DNA from: Actinomycetes bacterium
GTDB taxonomy: Bacteria; Actinomycetota; Actinomycetes; Actinomycetales; Dermatophilaceae
Assembly (NCBI GenBank): GCA_023420415.1
Contig: JAEZWF010000017.1
Coordinates: 103,122-167,121, forward strand
Direction: 5' to 3'
Length of the DNA: 64,000 bases
Shown: in pieces, positions 8,607 to 17,268 of the stretch
Numbering within the stretch: the first letter of the stretch is position 1
Layout of the letters: every line of letters starts with the position of its first letter
The notes under the pieces: generated by a model
What the model saw: the letters and a program-made list of their open reading frames with translations, nothing else
Database searches by the model: none
What the model was told of the DNA's origin: nothing
Position numbers and translations under genes: made by a program

Positions 8607-9191
8607 CTGATATATCCGCAGGTCAGAGGCCTATGGCTGCCAATCTGCCGGTCTCCAAACCAGCCAGTTGCCATCTGGTTGCCATCGGTCGGCCTGTGCC
8701 ACAACCGACCAAGCCGATCTGAGCCGATGCGGCGTGGCTGTCGGCCCACGGTGCCTGTAGCCAGCCGCTCTCGACCCTGCGTCGGTTCTGGTCGGCGTGG
8801 CGGCTGCAGCCGGGTCGGCGGCTCGGGCTGTCGACGCGCTGTCGGCCCTAGACGCCGATCTGAGCCGACTACCGGGCTGCGTCGGGTGCATCAGCGTTAC
8901 CCACGTCAGGACCTGAACCGCTCGCGGCTGTACGTGGAACCGATGGGCGGCACGGGGTCGCCCGCCTCCCCGGCCTGCTGGCGCGCCTTAATGGCGATCT
9001 GCTCGGGCGACAGTGAGCGGTGGTTGCCATGCGACCGGAGGATGAAACTCGGACTTGTCTGCGTGCGGATCGGTAGCTGTGCGACCGGCGTGGGGAACAA
9101 GCGGACAGAACTTCAGCGGATCGCCTGCGGCTGCCTCCAGCACTCGATAACTTGCGAGAGATCGATCGGCGGAATGCGGGGGTGAGTAGGA
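8607..9191. other. Gene-poor region after tRNA, possible degraded insertion
   Basis: 585 bp with no complete gene I can support. A 15-bp direct repeat, GCCGATCTGAGCCGA, occurs at 8713-8727 and 8854-8868. On the minus strand, about 8906-9040 keeps coding-like third positions and ends in a stop (string LSPEQIAIKARQQAGEAGD), so it may be the tail of a decayed gene. I found no second copy of the tRNA 3' end in the window and no integrase. Confidence 0.4.
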
Positions 9192-10061
9192 GTGACCGGA
9201 CTCAAGGCCGGACTCGTCATTGCGATTACCACTGCCGTCTCCCTCACGGCATGTAGCGGGGGTGAACCAACGGCCGACGCCACCAGCGCGAGGACCTCGA
9301 CCACCGCATCCGAGACAACCACCCACGCTCCGAGCGTCACCACGCCCGCGTCTACGACGTCAACCACCACCACGGCGCCAACGTCATCGCCAGCCGTCAC
9401 TTTGGTCTGCGGCAACCTCGACAACGACGTGGAGTACGAGGAGCACACCGTCGCGCTCGCGGCCGATGGGACGCCTGACTACGGCGACCTGTGGAAGCAG
9501 CGCCTCGACTGCGACGCCTCGCTGGGTGACTTGGACGAGGCCAGCCAGACCGTTCCCGTCATCACGACCCTGCAACGAGGGGTGGTAGCAGCAGCGAAGA
9601 AGATCGGTTACGGGGAGTTCGAGAACGAGACCGAGACAGACGAACAGATCCTGTACTCGGTCTACCAATACTGCGGGTCCAACGACCCAACCGACCCCTA
9701 CGCGACCATGAAGGACTTCAGCGACGGCCAGGTCGATGAGCTTCGCCTCTGGATGGTGCTGTGCCCGAAGCATCCCCAAGCCAAGAAGTGGCGCTCCGGC
9801 ATCGGGGCTTCTGCCGAGGCACGGAAGGCAGAGGAGAACGGCACCCGCGTTTACGACGGCACCTACAACGTCCCTTCGCAGATGAAGCGCGGCACCTTCG
9901 TCGTCAGGAACGTGAAGGACTGCTACTGGGAGACGCGCGATTCTGCGGGCAACATCATTGCCAACAACTTCGTCCTCGCGGCTCCTCGCGTGGTCGCCGT
10001 GGTTGGTGGCTCAGCAGTGGTGTTCACAGCGGAAGGCTGCGGCGAGTGGAACCGAGAGTGA
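9192..10061 (+). CDS. Hypothetical lipoprotein
   Basis: 289 residues from a GTG at 9192. A lipoprotein signal ends in SLTAC (Cys21), followed by a Thr/Ser/Pro-rich linker to about residue 70. The rest is acidic with spaced cysteines (VTLVCGN, RLDCDAS, YQYCGSN, MVLCPKH). The C-terminal segment, about residues 225-289, has the pattern DGTYNVPSQMKRGTFVVR, then CYWE, then CGEWNRE. That domain type is often found at the end of actinobacterial lipoproteins and prophage-linked proteins. Codon use is more relaxed than in neighbouring genes, in keeping with acquired DNA beside the tRNA. Function unknown. Confidence 0.75.
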   Translation: MTGLKAGLVIAITTAVSLTACSGGEPTADATSARTSTTASETTTHAPSVTTPASTTSTTTTAPTSSPAVTLVCGNLDNDVEYEEHTVALAADGTPDYGDLWKQRLDCDASLGDLDEASQTVPVITTLQRGVVAAAKKIGYGEFENETETDEQILYSVYQYCGSNDPTDPYATMKDFSDGQVDELRLWMVLCPKHPQAKKWRSGIGASAEARKAEENGTRVYDGTYNVPSQMKRGTFVVRNVKDCYWETRDSAGNIIANNFVLAAPRVVAVVGGSAVVFTAEGCGEWNRE

Positions 10062-10176
10062 CGCAGCCGCGCTCGGCACGAAACGGACCCATCGCGTGCG
10101 CACGGCTCCTTCGAACTAATCAGTCCCAGCGAGAGTCGCCATCGTGGTTGGCGATGTAGCGAAGGGCCTCGGGTCG

Positions 10177-10356
10177 CTAGACCTGCTCGGTACCGGCGTC
10201 TGAGAACTCTTCTCGCACACCCGCGCATTTGAAGTGTCTACGAGCCTTCTCGTAGTACGGCGTCTGGATGCGACGGAAGAGCTCGACGAACTGGTGCAGG
10301 TCCTTGGGTGGGATGCCGCCCTTCGTACCCAACTCCTGCATGTGAAGGGGTCCCAT
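10177..10356 (-). CDS. Possible small hypothetical protein or gene remnant
   Basis: A minus-strand frame of 59 residues from ATG 10356 has strongly coding-like third positions in its core (residues about 13-40, containing PPKDLHQFVELFRRIQTPYY). The overlapping plus-strand frame looks less protein-like. No clear ribosome site is seen, and the frame extends upstream to 10515 with poorer composition. It may be a truncated gene in the accessory patch. No family recognised. Confidence 0.35.
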   Translation of the reverse strand: MGPLHMQELGTKGGIPPKDLHQFVELFRRIQTPYYEKARRHFKCAGVREEFSDAGTEQV

Positions 10357-10461
10357 GGCGCATCGCCCGGCGGCGGCGGACGGACTGACGCGCGCGGGCA
10401 TCCGATTGACTGTGGTCATGGCCTCGATGACGATGACGCCACCGACGAGGTGAGGAGAACC

Positions 10462-10935
10462 GTGCGCCCGTTCATGGACAAGGTCGTTCCGGAAGCGTGG
10501 GAGGCTGCCCGGCACTTCTCATCGACTGTGGCCCGGGCCGCGCAGGAGCGAGGACTCACGACGACCGAGATCGAGCTGGTCAAGGTGCGCGGCTCGCAGC
10601 TCAACGGGTGCGCCTACTGTCTCGACCTGCACTGCCGCGAGGCCCGCGCCGCAGGAGTGCCGCAACAGAAGCTCGACCTCCTGCCTGCGTGGCGCGAGAC
10701 AGACCTCTACGACGAGCGCGAGGTCGCAGTCCTCGCAGTCACCGAGGCCGCCACCAGACTTCCCCTCACGGAGGACTCGGCAGCCGACCTTGCCGGCGCC
10801 CGGAACGTCCTGGGCGACGACGCGTTCGTCGCCACCGAGTGGGTCGCCGCCGCGATCAACACGTTCAACCGGGTCTCGATCCTCAGCCACCACCCCGTGC
10901 GGCCCCGCGATTCCGACGGCAGGATCGTGCGTTGA
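10462..10935 (+). CDS. AhpD-like carboxymuconolactone decarboxylase family protein
   Basis: 157 residues from GTG 10462, chosen because AGGAG lies six bases upstream; longer upstream starts would add a composition-poor leader. The signature is at residues 48-58, NGCAYCLDLHC, with the CxxC pair C50/C53 and H57 typical of AhpD-type peroxidase partners. The helices ELVKVRGSQ and WVAAAINTFNRVS complete the alpha-helical domain. It probably acts as a thiol-dependent peroxidase or reductase in oxidative stress. The acetyltransferase gene follows after 38 bp in the same direction. Confidence 0.85.
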   Translation: MRPFMDKVVPEAWEAARHFSSTVARAAQERGLTTTEIELVKVRGSQLNGCAYCLDLHCREARAAGVPQQKLDLLPAWRETDLYDEREVAVLAVTEAATRLPLTEDSAADLAGARNVLGDDAFVATEWVAAAINTFNRVSILSHHPVRPRDSDGRIVR

Positions 10936-10973
10936 CGAACGACGACCAGGGCAACCACGACCGAGGAGAAGTC

Positions 10974-11342
10974 ATGGCCACGGAACGCTTTGAAGTGCAG
11001 CACCGCCCCGAGGACTCCCGCTACGTGCTCGTCGACCACGGCGAAGACGGCAGCGACGACAAGGAGATCGGCGAGGAACTCTACACCGACATCGACGAAG
11101 ACGGAAAGCCCGAGCGCATCCTCTTCCACACCGCGGTGTCCGAGGAGTATGCCGGCCAGGGCCTCGCGTCGGACCTCGTCCAGACCGTGGTCGACGACGT
11201 CATCGCAGCCGGACGCGCAGTCGTGCCCGTCTGCCCCTACGTCGCCAAGTGGCTACCCAGGCACCCGGAGTATGCCGCCAACGTCGTGCAGCCGACGAAG
11301 GCTCACCTCGACGCTGTGCGCGCCAAGTCCCGCCCGGACTGA
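10974..11342 (+). CDS. GNAT-type N-acetyltransferase, short YjdJ-like
   Basis: 122 residues; the ATG at 10974 has GAGGAGAA directly upstream. The acetyl-CoA binding loop appears as EEYAGQGLASDLVQ, and the C-terminal string VPVCPYVAKWLPRHPEYA is characteristic of the short single-domain Acetyltransf_CG/YjdJ group. An acidic insert (DHGEDGSDDKEIGEE) is present near residue 25. The acceptor substrate is unknown. Likely an operon with the AhpD-like gene. Confidence 0.85.
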   Translation: MATERFEVQHRPEDSRYVLVDHGEDGSDDKEIGEELYTDIDEDGKPERILFHTAVSEEYAGQGLASDLVQTVVDDVIAAGRAVVPVCPYVAKWLPRHPEYAANVVQPTKAHLDAVRAKSRPD

Positions 11343-11402
11343 GCGCGGCCAGCCGGCCCACTCGACTGTGCCCGCGCACTGCCCGAAGGGACCGGGTAGA
11401 CC

Positions 11403-12236
11403 TCAGCGCGCCTGCTCCAGCAGCGCGGTGACGAGCTGCCGACTGCGCCGGGCGTCCGCCTCACGGTCCGCTTCCTCGACGTCGTGGGTCTCCAGCTCGA
11501 GGATGTAGGAGCCGGTGAACCCCCGGCTCTCCAAGGCGCGGATGACGCCGGCGAAGTCCACCGTGCCCCGCCCGATGCCGACGTTGAGGTCGCCCGGGAC
11601 CGCGTCTCGCAGGTGCACCCGCTCGACCCGGTCCGCGTGGGCTGCTGCCCAGGCGACGACGTCCTCCTCCGAGGCACCGAGGTGGGCGGTGTCGAGGACC
11701 AGACCGAAGACCGACGGGTCCACCATGGCGAGCAGCTGGTCTGCCCGAGCTGTCGTGTGGATCCACCGGCGGTGGTGCAGCACCTCGACCAGCAGCCTGA
11801 CCCCGCGATCGGCACTGAGCGCCCCGAGAAACGTGAGGTTCTCCGCGATCGCCGCAAGGTCGGCATCCTCGTCGACGAAGTCCTCCCAGCTCTGCCGTCC
11901 GCAGTTGACGATGAGGGAGCCACCCGTTGCCGCGGCCAGCCGCAACAGGGGTTCGGCTCGAACTCGCAGCGCCTCCCGGTCGTAGTCGGGGTCGTTGATG
12001 TCACCGATGTCCGCATTCACCGCCCCGGCACGCAACCCGTACCCCCGCAGCAGCGCCAGATACGGATCCACGTTCCCGTCGAATGGCACCGGCACGTGGT
12101 CGACGACGTCGGGGATGGCCCCGAGCTCGGTTTCGACCGCGCCCAGTGCCGCGATGAGATGCAATGCCTCGTCCAACGGACGGTGGCGGAACGTGATGGT
12201 CGAGACGCCAACGACCTCGGGCCCACGCACGGACAT
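11403..12236 (-). CDS. Sugar phosphate isomerase/epimerase family protein
   Basis: 277 residues of the xylose-isomerase-like TIM barrel (AP endonuclease 2 family). Recognisable strands carry metal-site residues: RLLVEVLHH (E and H), VFGLVLDTAHLG (D, H), VERVHLRDAVPG (H, D) and SYILELETHD (E). It is the last gene of a five-gene operon with an SDR, two transketolase subunits and a transporter, 23 bp after the SDR stop. It probably isomerises or epimerises the imported carbohydrate or its oxidised form. Exact substrate unknown. Confidence 0.82.
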   Translation of the reverse strand: MSVRGPEVVGVSTITFRHRPLDEALHLIAALGAVETELGAIPDVVDHVPVPFDGNVDPYLALLRGYGLRAGAVNADIGDINDPDYDREALRVRAEPLLRLAAATGGSLIVNCGRQSWEDFVDEDADLAAIAENLTFLGALSADRGVRLLVEVLHHRRWIHTTARADQLLAMVDPSVFGLVLDTAHLGASEEDVVAWAAAHADRVERVHLRDAVPGDLNVGIGRGTVDFAGVIRALESRGFTGSYILELETHDVEEADREADARRSRQLVTALLEQAR

Positions 12237-12259
12237 AGTGCCTCCTTCCCCGACCGCCG

Positions 12260-13036
12260 TCAGGCGATGTACGTGCCGCCGTTGATGCTGTGCGTGATTC
12301 CCGTGATGTAGCCCGAGTCCTCGCAGGACAACCAGACGAACAGTGCGGCGATCTCCTCCGGCCGCGCCTGCCGCCGCAACGGGACCGCAGCCGCCAGCGC
12401 CTGCTCGGTCTCCTCGTCGCTGCCGACCCGGATGTCCGTGTCCACCACACCGGGAGCCACCGCGTTCACCGTGATGCCGTGCTCAGCGAGCTCGCGGGCC
12501 ATGCCTCGGGTGAGGCCGAGCACGCCCGCTTTCGCCGCGGCATACGACGTCTTGGAGAAGACGCCACCACCGTGCTGGGCCGTGACCGACGACATGTTGA
12601 CCACGCGGCCATAGCCACCCTTGATCATCTGGGGCACGAAGGCCTGGCTCAGCAAGAACGGCGCGGTGAGGTTCACCGCCATCACCCGTTCCCACTCGGG
12701 CAGCTTGAGGTCGAAGAACGACGAGGGGCTGGGTATGCCGGCGATGTTGCACAGTGTGCCCACCGGCGGGAGGTCGGAGGCGGCGACGGCCTCGGCGACC
12801 CGGTTGACCGCGTCCGGGTCCGTGACGTCGATGACGTAGGTCGCCACCTGCGCATCCGGAACCTCTTGCAGCAGTGCCGCTTTCGCTTGCTCGAGGCCGC
12901 GCTCGTTGATGTCGAGCAGTGCCACCGCCCAGCCCTCGCGAGCGAAACGCAGGCCGGTGTTGAAGCCGATTCCCTTGAGCGACGAGGCGCCCGTGACGAC
13001 GGCAGTCCGTGTGCCGACTCCTGTGTTGAAACCCAT
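12260..13036 (-). CDS. SDR family oxidoreductase with altered nucleotide-binding loop
   Basis: 258 residues from ATG 13036, with AAGGA nine bases upstream. It is a classical short-chain dehydrogenase: NIAG (structural Asn region), SSVTAQ with catalytic Ser, YAAAK catalytic Tyr-Lys, and PGVVDTD. The Rossmann glycine motif reads TGASSLKGIG instead of the usual TGxxxGIG, so two extra residues sit in the loop. The pentapeptide GFNTG occurs both at residues 2-6 and right after the glycine motif. The acidic residue in LLDINE suggests NAD preference. Operon context points to oxidation of a sugar alcohol or acid. Confidence 0.88.
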   Translation of the reverse strand: MGFNTGVGTRTAVVTGASSLKGIGFNTGLRFAREGWAVALLDINERGLEQAKAALLQEVPDAQVATYVIDVTDPDAVNRVAEAVAASDLPPVGTLCNIAGIPSPSSFFDLKLPEWERVMAVNLTAPFLLSQAFVPQMIKGGYGRVVNMSSVTAQHGGGVFSKTSYAAAKAGVLGLTRGMARELAEHGITVNAVAPGVVDTDIRVGSDEETEQALAAAVPLRRQARPEEIAALFVWLSCEDSGYITGITHSINGGTYIA

Positions 13037-13086
13037 GACGGTGATCCTTGCTGTGCGGTGTGGTGGGATGACGATGGTGGGACTGC

Positions 13087-14121
13087 TCAGCGCAGCGCGC
13101 CGAGGACTCGGTCGACGAGCGACTGGGTGGACAGGCCGTACTTGTCGTGGAGGGTAGGCAGTGCCCCGGCATCGAGGAACTCGTCCGGGAGCCCGATCGG
13201 GTTGACCTGCTTGGCTATTCCGCGTCGCACCAAGGCGCCGGCCACTGTTTCGAACAGGCCGCCCACGACCGTGTGGTTCTCGGCGGTGAAGGCCGGCCGG
13301 TCGGTGTCGAGCTGCGCCACGACTGTCGCCTCGTCGAACGGCTTGAGCGTCGCGCAGTGCACGACCGAGAGCTCGACGCCGTGGTCCGCGGACAGCGTGT
13401 CGGCAGCGAGCAGTGCCCGCATCGTCATCAGCCCGGACGACACGATGACCGCGTCGTCGCCAGGGCGGACCACCTTGGCCTTGCCGACCTCGAACGTGTA
13501 GTCGTACCGGTCGAGGATGCGCGGCACCTGACCGCGCAACAGCCGGGTGTACGTGGGCCCCTCGATCGCGGCGGCAGCGGGCACGATCGCCTCGACATCG
13601 ACGGCGTCGGCCGGGTCGAAGATCGTGAGGTCCGGCATGCCGCGCAGGATCGCGACGTCCTCGGTGGCCTGGTGCGACGGGCCGTAGCCCGTGGTCAGCC
13701 CGGGCAGGGCAGCGACGATGTTGACGTTGAGCCGTGGCTCGGCCGCGTCGAGGCACAGGAAGTCGTAGGCCCGCCGCGTCGCGAAGACGGAGTAGGTCGT
13801 CGCGAACGGCACCAGCCCGACCGCTGCCATGCCTGCGGCGGCACCGACCATGAGCTGCTCGGCCATGCCCATCTCGAAGTAGCGCTCGGGGTGGGCCGCC
13901 GCGAAGACGTGCATGTCGGTGTACTTCGACAGGTCGGCCGTGAGACCGACGACGCGCTGGTCACGCTCGCCGAGGGCCGCCAGTGCGTGCCCGAACGGCG
14001 CTGAGGTCGTCGGCACTCCCGGGTCGGCGATGGAGGCGATCATGGCGGCCGAACGCTTGACGGGGACGGCCTCGGGCGCAGCCGAGGTCGTGGCGTCGGC
14101 TGTAGTGGTGGTGGCGGTCAT
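13087..14121 (-). CDS. Transketolase C-terminal subunit
   Basis: 344 residues containing the pyrimidine-binding and C-terminal transketolase domains. FEMGMAEQLMVGAAAG holds the catalytic Glu that contacts the thiamine ring, and the C-terminal domain includes VIVSSGLMTMRAL and TAENHTVVGGL. Its ATG overlaps the stop of the N-terminal subunit (ATGA), so the two halves are made together as a split transketolase. About 30 Ala/Thr/Val-rich residues precede the domain. Split enzymes of this kind often serve catabolic pathways rather than the pentose phosphate cycle. Confidence 0.9.
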   Translation of the reverse strand: MTATTTTADATTSAAPEAVPVKRSAAMIASIADPGVPTTSAPFGHALAALGERDQRVVGLTADLSKYTDMHVFAAAHPERYFEMGMAEQLMVGAAAGMAAVGLVPFATTYSVFATRRAYDFLCLDAAEPRLNVNIVAALPGLTTGYGPSHQATEDVAILRGMPDLTIFDPADAVDVEAIVPAAAAIEGPTYTRLLRGQVPRILDRYDYTFEVGKAKVVRPGDDAVIVSSGLMTMRALLAADTLSADHGVELSVVHCATLKPFDEATVVAQLDTDRPAFTAENHTVVGGLFETVAGALVRRGIAKQVNPIGLPDEFLDAGALPTLHDKYGLSTQSLVDRVLGALR

Positions 14122-15002
14122 GACTGGGCCTCCCGGTGTCCGGCGGTGAGCTGTTCCTTGGCGATCGGCCACTCCTCGGCAGCGACTCGCAGGAAGTGGA
14201 GCTTGTCCTTGGCCTCGAGCACCGGGACACCCTTCGCCAGACGGGTGTCACACAGGATCACCTTCGGAACTCCCTGTGCCGCACCGGTTTCCGTGACGTG
14301 GTCCAGCGCGGCAAGCACGGCCTCGAGGTCGTTGCCGTCGACGCGCTGCACGTCCCAGCCGAACGACGCCCACCGTTCCTCCTGCGGCTCGAGCCGCAGG
14401 ACGTCGTCGGTGCGACCGTCGGCCTGCAGCCCGTTGAGGTCGACGAGGGCGACGAGGTTGCCCAGCTGCCAGTGCGAGGCCGACATGGCCGCCTCCCACG
14501 TGGAGCCCTCGTTCAGCTCTCCGTCGGACAGCAGGTTGTAGACGAGCTGGCCCTCGCGCCCCTGCAACCGCAGTCCCAAGGCCATCCCGACAGCCTGACC
14601 AAGGCCGTGCCCCAGCGACCCACCGGAGATCTCCATCCCCGGCGTGTACGACTTCATGCCGGACATCGGCAGGCGCGAGCCGTCCGCGGCATACGTCTGG
14701 AGCTCCTCCCGGGGGATCACCCCCGCGGCCGCCAACGCGGCATACGACGCCAGGGCGTAGTGCCCGATCGAGAGGAGGAAGCGGTCGCGTCCCTCCCACT
14801 CGGGGTCATCGGCCCGGTGCCTGAGCTTGTCGCAGTAGACGGCTGCGAGCACGTCCGCGATGCCGAGCGCCTGGCCGACATAGCCTTCGCCCTGCGCCTC
14901 CCCCTGCTCCAGGACGCCCATGCGGATCTCGTATGCCGCCTCGGCGACGCGGGCGTGTCGCTCGCGCTCGATCGTGGTCCGGGTCTGCTCGACGGTGGTC
15001 AT
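14118..15002 (-). CDS. Transketolase N-terminal (TPP-binding) subunit
   Basis: 294 residues. It carries the diphosphate-binding domain: SIGHYALASYAAL, then SGGSLGHGLGQAVG, and the metal motif LLSDGELNEGSTWEA...LVALVDLNGLQADG (GDG-like, here SDGE, with N at the end). Its ATG overlaps the transporter stop by one base (TGATG). With the 13087 gene it forms a complete enzyme that moves two-carbon units. The motif line differs slightly from housekeeping Tkt, in keeping with a specialised substrate. Confidence 0.9.
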   Translation of the reverse strand: MTTVEQTRTTIERERHARVAEAAYEIRMGVLEQGEAQGEGYVGQALGIADVLAAVYCDKLRHRADDPEWEGRDRFLLSIGHYALASYAALAAAGVIPREELQTYAADGSRLPMSGMKSYTPGMEISGGSLGHGLGQAVGMALGLRLQGREGQLVYNLLSDGELNEGSTWEAAMSASHWQLGNLVALVDLNGLQADGRTDDVLRLEPQEERWASFGWDVQRVDGNDLEAVLAALDHVTETGAAQGVPKVILCDTRLAKGVPVLEAKDKLHFLRVAAEEWPIAKEQLTAGHREAQS

Positions 15003-16399
15003 CAGTGCATCACTCCTGCGGTGTGCTGTGGGGTGGCCGAGCTGTGGTGGTGGGCGCCCGCCGGCTGCGGAGTCGCGTCGGAGATGCGCTGCGCCTCTCG
15101 TCGCTCGGCAGGTCCCCAGGTCTCACGGGTGACGAGGGTCGCCACCAGGCCGATGGCGGAGTAGGCCAGGAACAGCAGGGCCGGACCGAGCCAGCCGAAG
15201 GCCATGTAGAGCAACGTGGTGAGGAACGGCGTGAGGCCGGAGACCATGGCCGAGACCTGGTAGGCAAGGGACGCGCCGGAGCTGCGGGTGTTGGCCTGGA
15301 ACAGCTCGGGGAACCACGCACCCTGTGAGCCGGCAAGCGCGTTCTGGCTGATGCAGTAGCTCACGACGACCGTCAGGACCACGGCGATGAAGAGTCCGGT
15401 GTTCGCGAGGAGGAACATGGGGATCGCCCACGCGCAGTTGAAGAGCGTCACCCACAGGTAGAGCGGTCGGCGACCGATCCGGTCAGTGAGAGCGCCCCAC
15501 CCGAACGTCGCGAATATGCCGATGGCCGACGCGATGCACAGCGCGAGGATGGTCTGCGCCGAGTTGGCGAGGTCGTTGCTGTGCAGGTAGCTGATCATGT
15601 AGGTGATCGAGATCGCGTAACCGGCGGTCTCCGCGACACGCAGCCCGATGCCGCGCAGGATGTTGCGCCAGTCGTCACGCAGGACCTGCTTGATCGGGTT
15701 CTGGACGAGCTCGCCGGAGTCCTTGACCTCCTCGAAGACCGGCGACTCGGGCACCTTCGACCGGATGACGAGGCCGACGATGACCAGGACCGCGCTGAAG
15801 AGGAACGGCACCCGCCAGGCCCAGTCGCCCGGGAGCTGCACCGATCCGAGGAACGCCAGGTTGGCCAGCAGCAGCCCGACGGGGAAGCCGGCCTGCACCA
15901 TGCCGGTGAACTTGCCTCGCCTGAGCCACGGGGCGTGTTCGTAGGTCATGAGGATCGCCCCGCCCCACTCCGCGCCGTAGGCCAGGCCCTGGATGATCCG
16001 GATCGTCACGAGCAGCGCCGGAGCCAGCACCCCGACCTGGGCGTACGTCGGCAGGCAGCCGATGAGGACGGTTGCCAGGCCCATGATGATGAGGGAGGCG
16101 ACGAGGACCGGCTTGCGGCCGATGCGGTCGCCGAGGTGGCCGCCGATGATGCCGCCGAGGGGGCGGGCGACGAAGCCGACGCCCAAGGTGGCGAACGAGG
16201 CCAGCGTGCCCATGAGCGGGTCCTCGTTGGGGAAGAAGACGGTCCCGAAGTAGAGGGCCGCCGCAGTGCCGAAGCCGATGAAGTCGTAGGCCTCGATGAC
16301 CGCGCCGGCGGTGGAACCGAACGCCACCCGCGTCTGGTCTCCGGTGCCGTGCACGGGGCCGCGCATCCGCAGCCCGGTGGTGGGGGTCGAGGTGGTCAT
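15002..16399 (-). CDS. MHS-family (ShiA/ProP-like) metabolite:H+ symporter
   Basis: 465 residues. Start ATG 16399 has GAAGGAAGG upstream. It belongs to the metabolite:H+ symporter branch of the major facilitator fold: early VIEAYDFIGFGTAAALYF, loop GGHLGDRIGRKPVLVAS, and IIQGLAYGAEWGGAILMTYEHAP are all typical. A second GALTDRIGRRPLYLW marks the second half. About twelve membrane segments. It is the first gene of the catabolic operon and probably imports its substrate, likely an organic acid or sugar acid by family habit. Confidence 0.9.
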   Translation of the reverse strand: MTTSTPTTGLRMRGPVHGTGDQTRVAFGSTAGAVIEAYDFIGFGTAAALYFGTVFFPNEDPLMGTLASFATLGVGFVARPLGGIIGGHLGDRIGRKPVLVASLIIMGLATVLIGCLPTYAQVGVLAPALLVTIRIIQGLAYGAEWGGAILMTYEHAPWLRRGKFTGMVQAGFPVGLLLANLAFLGSVQLPGDWAWRVPFLFSAVLVIVGLVIRSKVPESPVFEEVKDSGELVQNPIKQVLRDDWRNILRGIGLRVAETAGYAISITYMISYLHSNDLANSAQTILALCIASAIGIFATFGWGALTDRIGRRPLYLWVTLFNCAWAIPMFLLANTGLFIAVVLTVVVSYCISQNALAGSQGAWFPELFQANTRSSGASLAYQVSAMVSGLTPFLTTLLYMAFGWLGPALLFLAYSAIGLVATLVTRETWGPAERREAQRISDATPQPAGAHHHSSATPQHTAGVMH

Positions 16400-16449
16400 G
16401 GCGTGTGCCTTCCTTCGAGGCCGCACTCCAGTGTGCGGCGTCCAATAAT

Positions 16450-16476
16450 TGTTAACAGTTGACTGCTGACAGTCAA
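16450..16476. promoter_or_regulatory. Probable GntR operator between divergent genes
   Basis: In the 161-bp gap between the symporter and the GntR gene lie two palindromes. TGTTAACA is at 16450-16457, and TTGACTG-ctga-CAGTCAA, a perfect 7-bp inverted repeat, is at 16459-16476. A related half site TTGACGACCAA follows at 16480. The tract is AT-rich against its surroundings. FadR-subfamily regulators bind such short palindromes, so self-control and control of the operon are inferred. Confidence 0.7.
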
Positions 16477-16561
16477 GAGTTGACGACCAACATCTGAACG
16501 ACGGAGAATCGGGCAGGTCGCGCCGACGGCCGTTCCGGACGCACATCAAGGGGCACATCTC

Positions 16562-17230
16562 GTGGCAATGGCAATCGTCAACCGCACCCTGCGCGAGCAG
16601 GTGCTCGAGCAGCTCCGCGCGGCGATCCTCGACGGCACCTTCGCCCCCGGGGAGAAGCTGGCCGAGGTCGAGCTCGCAGCCCAGTTCGGCGTCAGCCGCG
16701 GCACCGTCCGGGAAGCACTGCGGACCCTTCACAACAGCGGCCTCCTCGAAGGCAGCGAGCGCAGCAGCCTGCACGTCCGCCGGCTCACCGGGCCCCAGAC
16801 CGTCGAGCTCTACGACGTGCGCTCAGCGCTCGAGGGGCAGGCCGTCGCGACGATCCTCGCCTCGGATGACCCCGCCGCCGTGATCGACGAGCTCGAGGCC
16901 CAGCTGCCCGAAGCCACGGCCGACATGACCTACGCCGAGCGCTTCGAGCGCGACCTCGGCTTCCACGAGGCGCTGTGCCGGCTGTCGGGCAACGCGACCC
17001 TGCTCCAGATGTGGACGAGCATCAAGGACCTGATGCGCATCTCCGTGCTGGCCGCCCCCGACCAGGGCTCGAGCAGCCTGATGAGCAAGAGCCACCACCA
17101 GCCCATCATCGACGCCATGCGCACCGGCGACCCGGAGAAGGCGCGAGGCGTGCTGGCTGCGCACATGGCGACCGCCGCCGAGGTCTGGAGCCAGAAGGCC
17201 GAGTCGGACGGAGCCGGACGCGCTCGCTGA
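16562..17230 (+). CDS. GntR-family regulator, FadR/FCD subfamily
   Basis: 222 residues. The GTG at 16562 or the ATG at 16568 could be the start. The N-terminal winged helix-turn-helix is seen as EKLAEVELAAQFGVSRGTVREALRTLHNSGLL. The C-terminal FCD ligand domain includes DLGFHEALCRLSGN and HHQPIIDAMRTGDPEKA, whose His/Asp positions usually bind a metal and an organic acid. Divergent to the transketolase operon with the operator between them, so it is most likely its repressor, released by a pathway acid. Confidence 0.9.
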   Translation: MAMAIVNRTLREQVLEQLRAAILDGTFAPGEKLAEVELAAQFGVSRGTVREALRTLHNSGLLEGSERSSLHVRRLTGPQTVELYDVRSALEGQAVATILASDDPAAVIDELEAQLPEATADMTYAERFERDLGFHEALCRLSGNATLLQMWTSIKDLMRISVLAAPDQGSSSLMSKSHHQPIIDAMRTGDPEKARGVLAAHMATAAEVWSQKAESDGAGRAR

Positions 17231-17268
17231 CCTGCGCCGCGGGTTGCCGACCGCACAGAGGTATGCCG

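Noticed and set aside
8501..8749. A short protein with RTADTRFRRAVLYPLSYEG
   Set aside because: This is the antisense translation of the tRNA-Arg gene, a well-known false gene.
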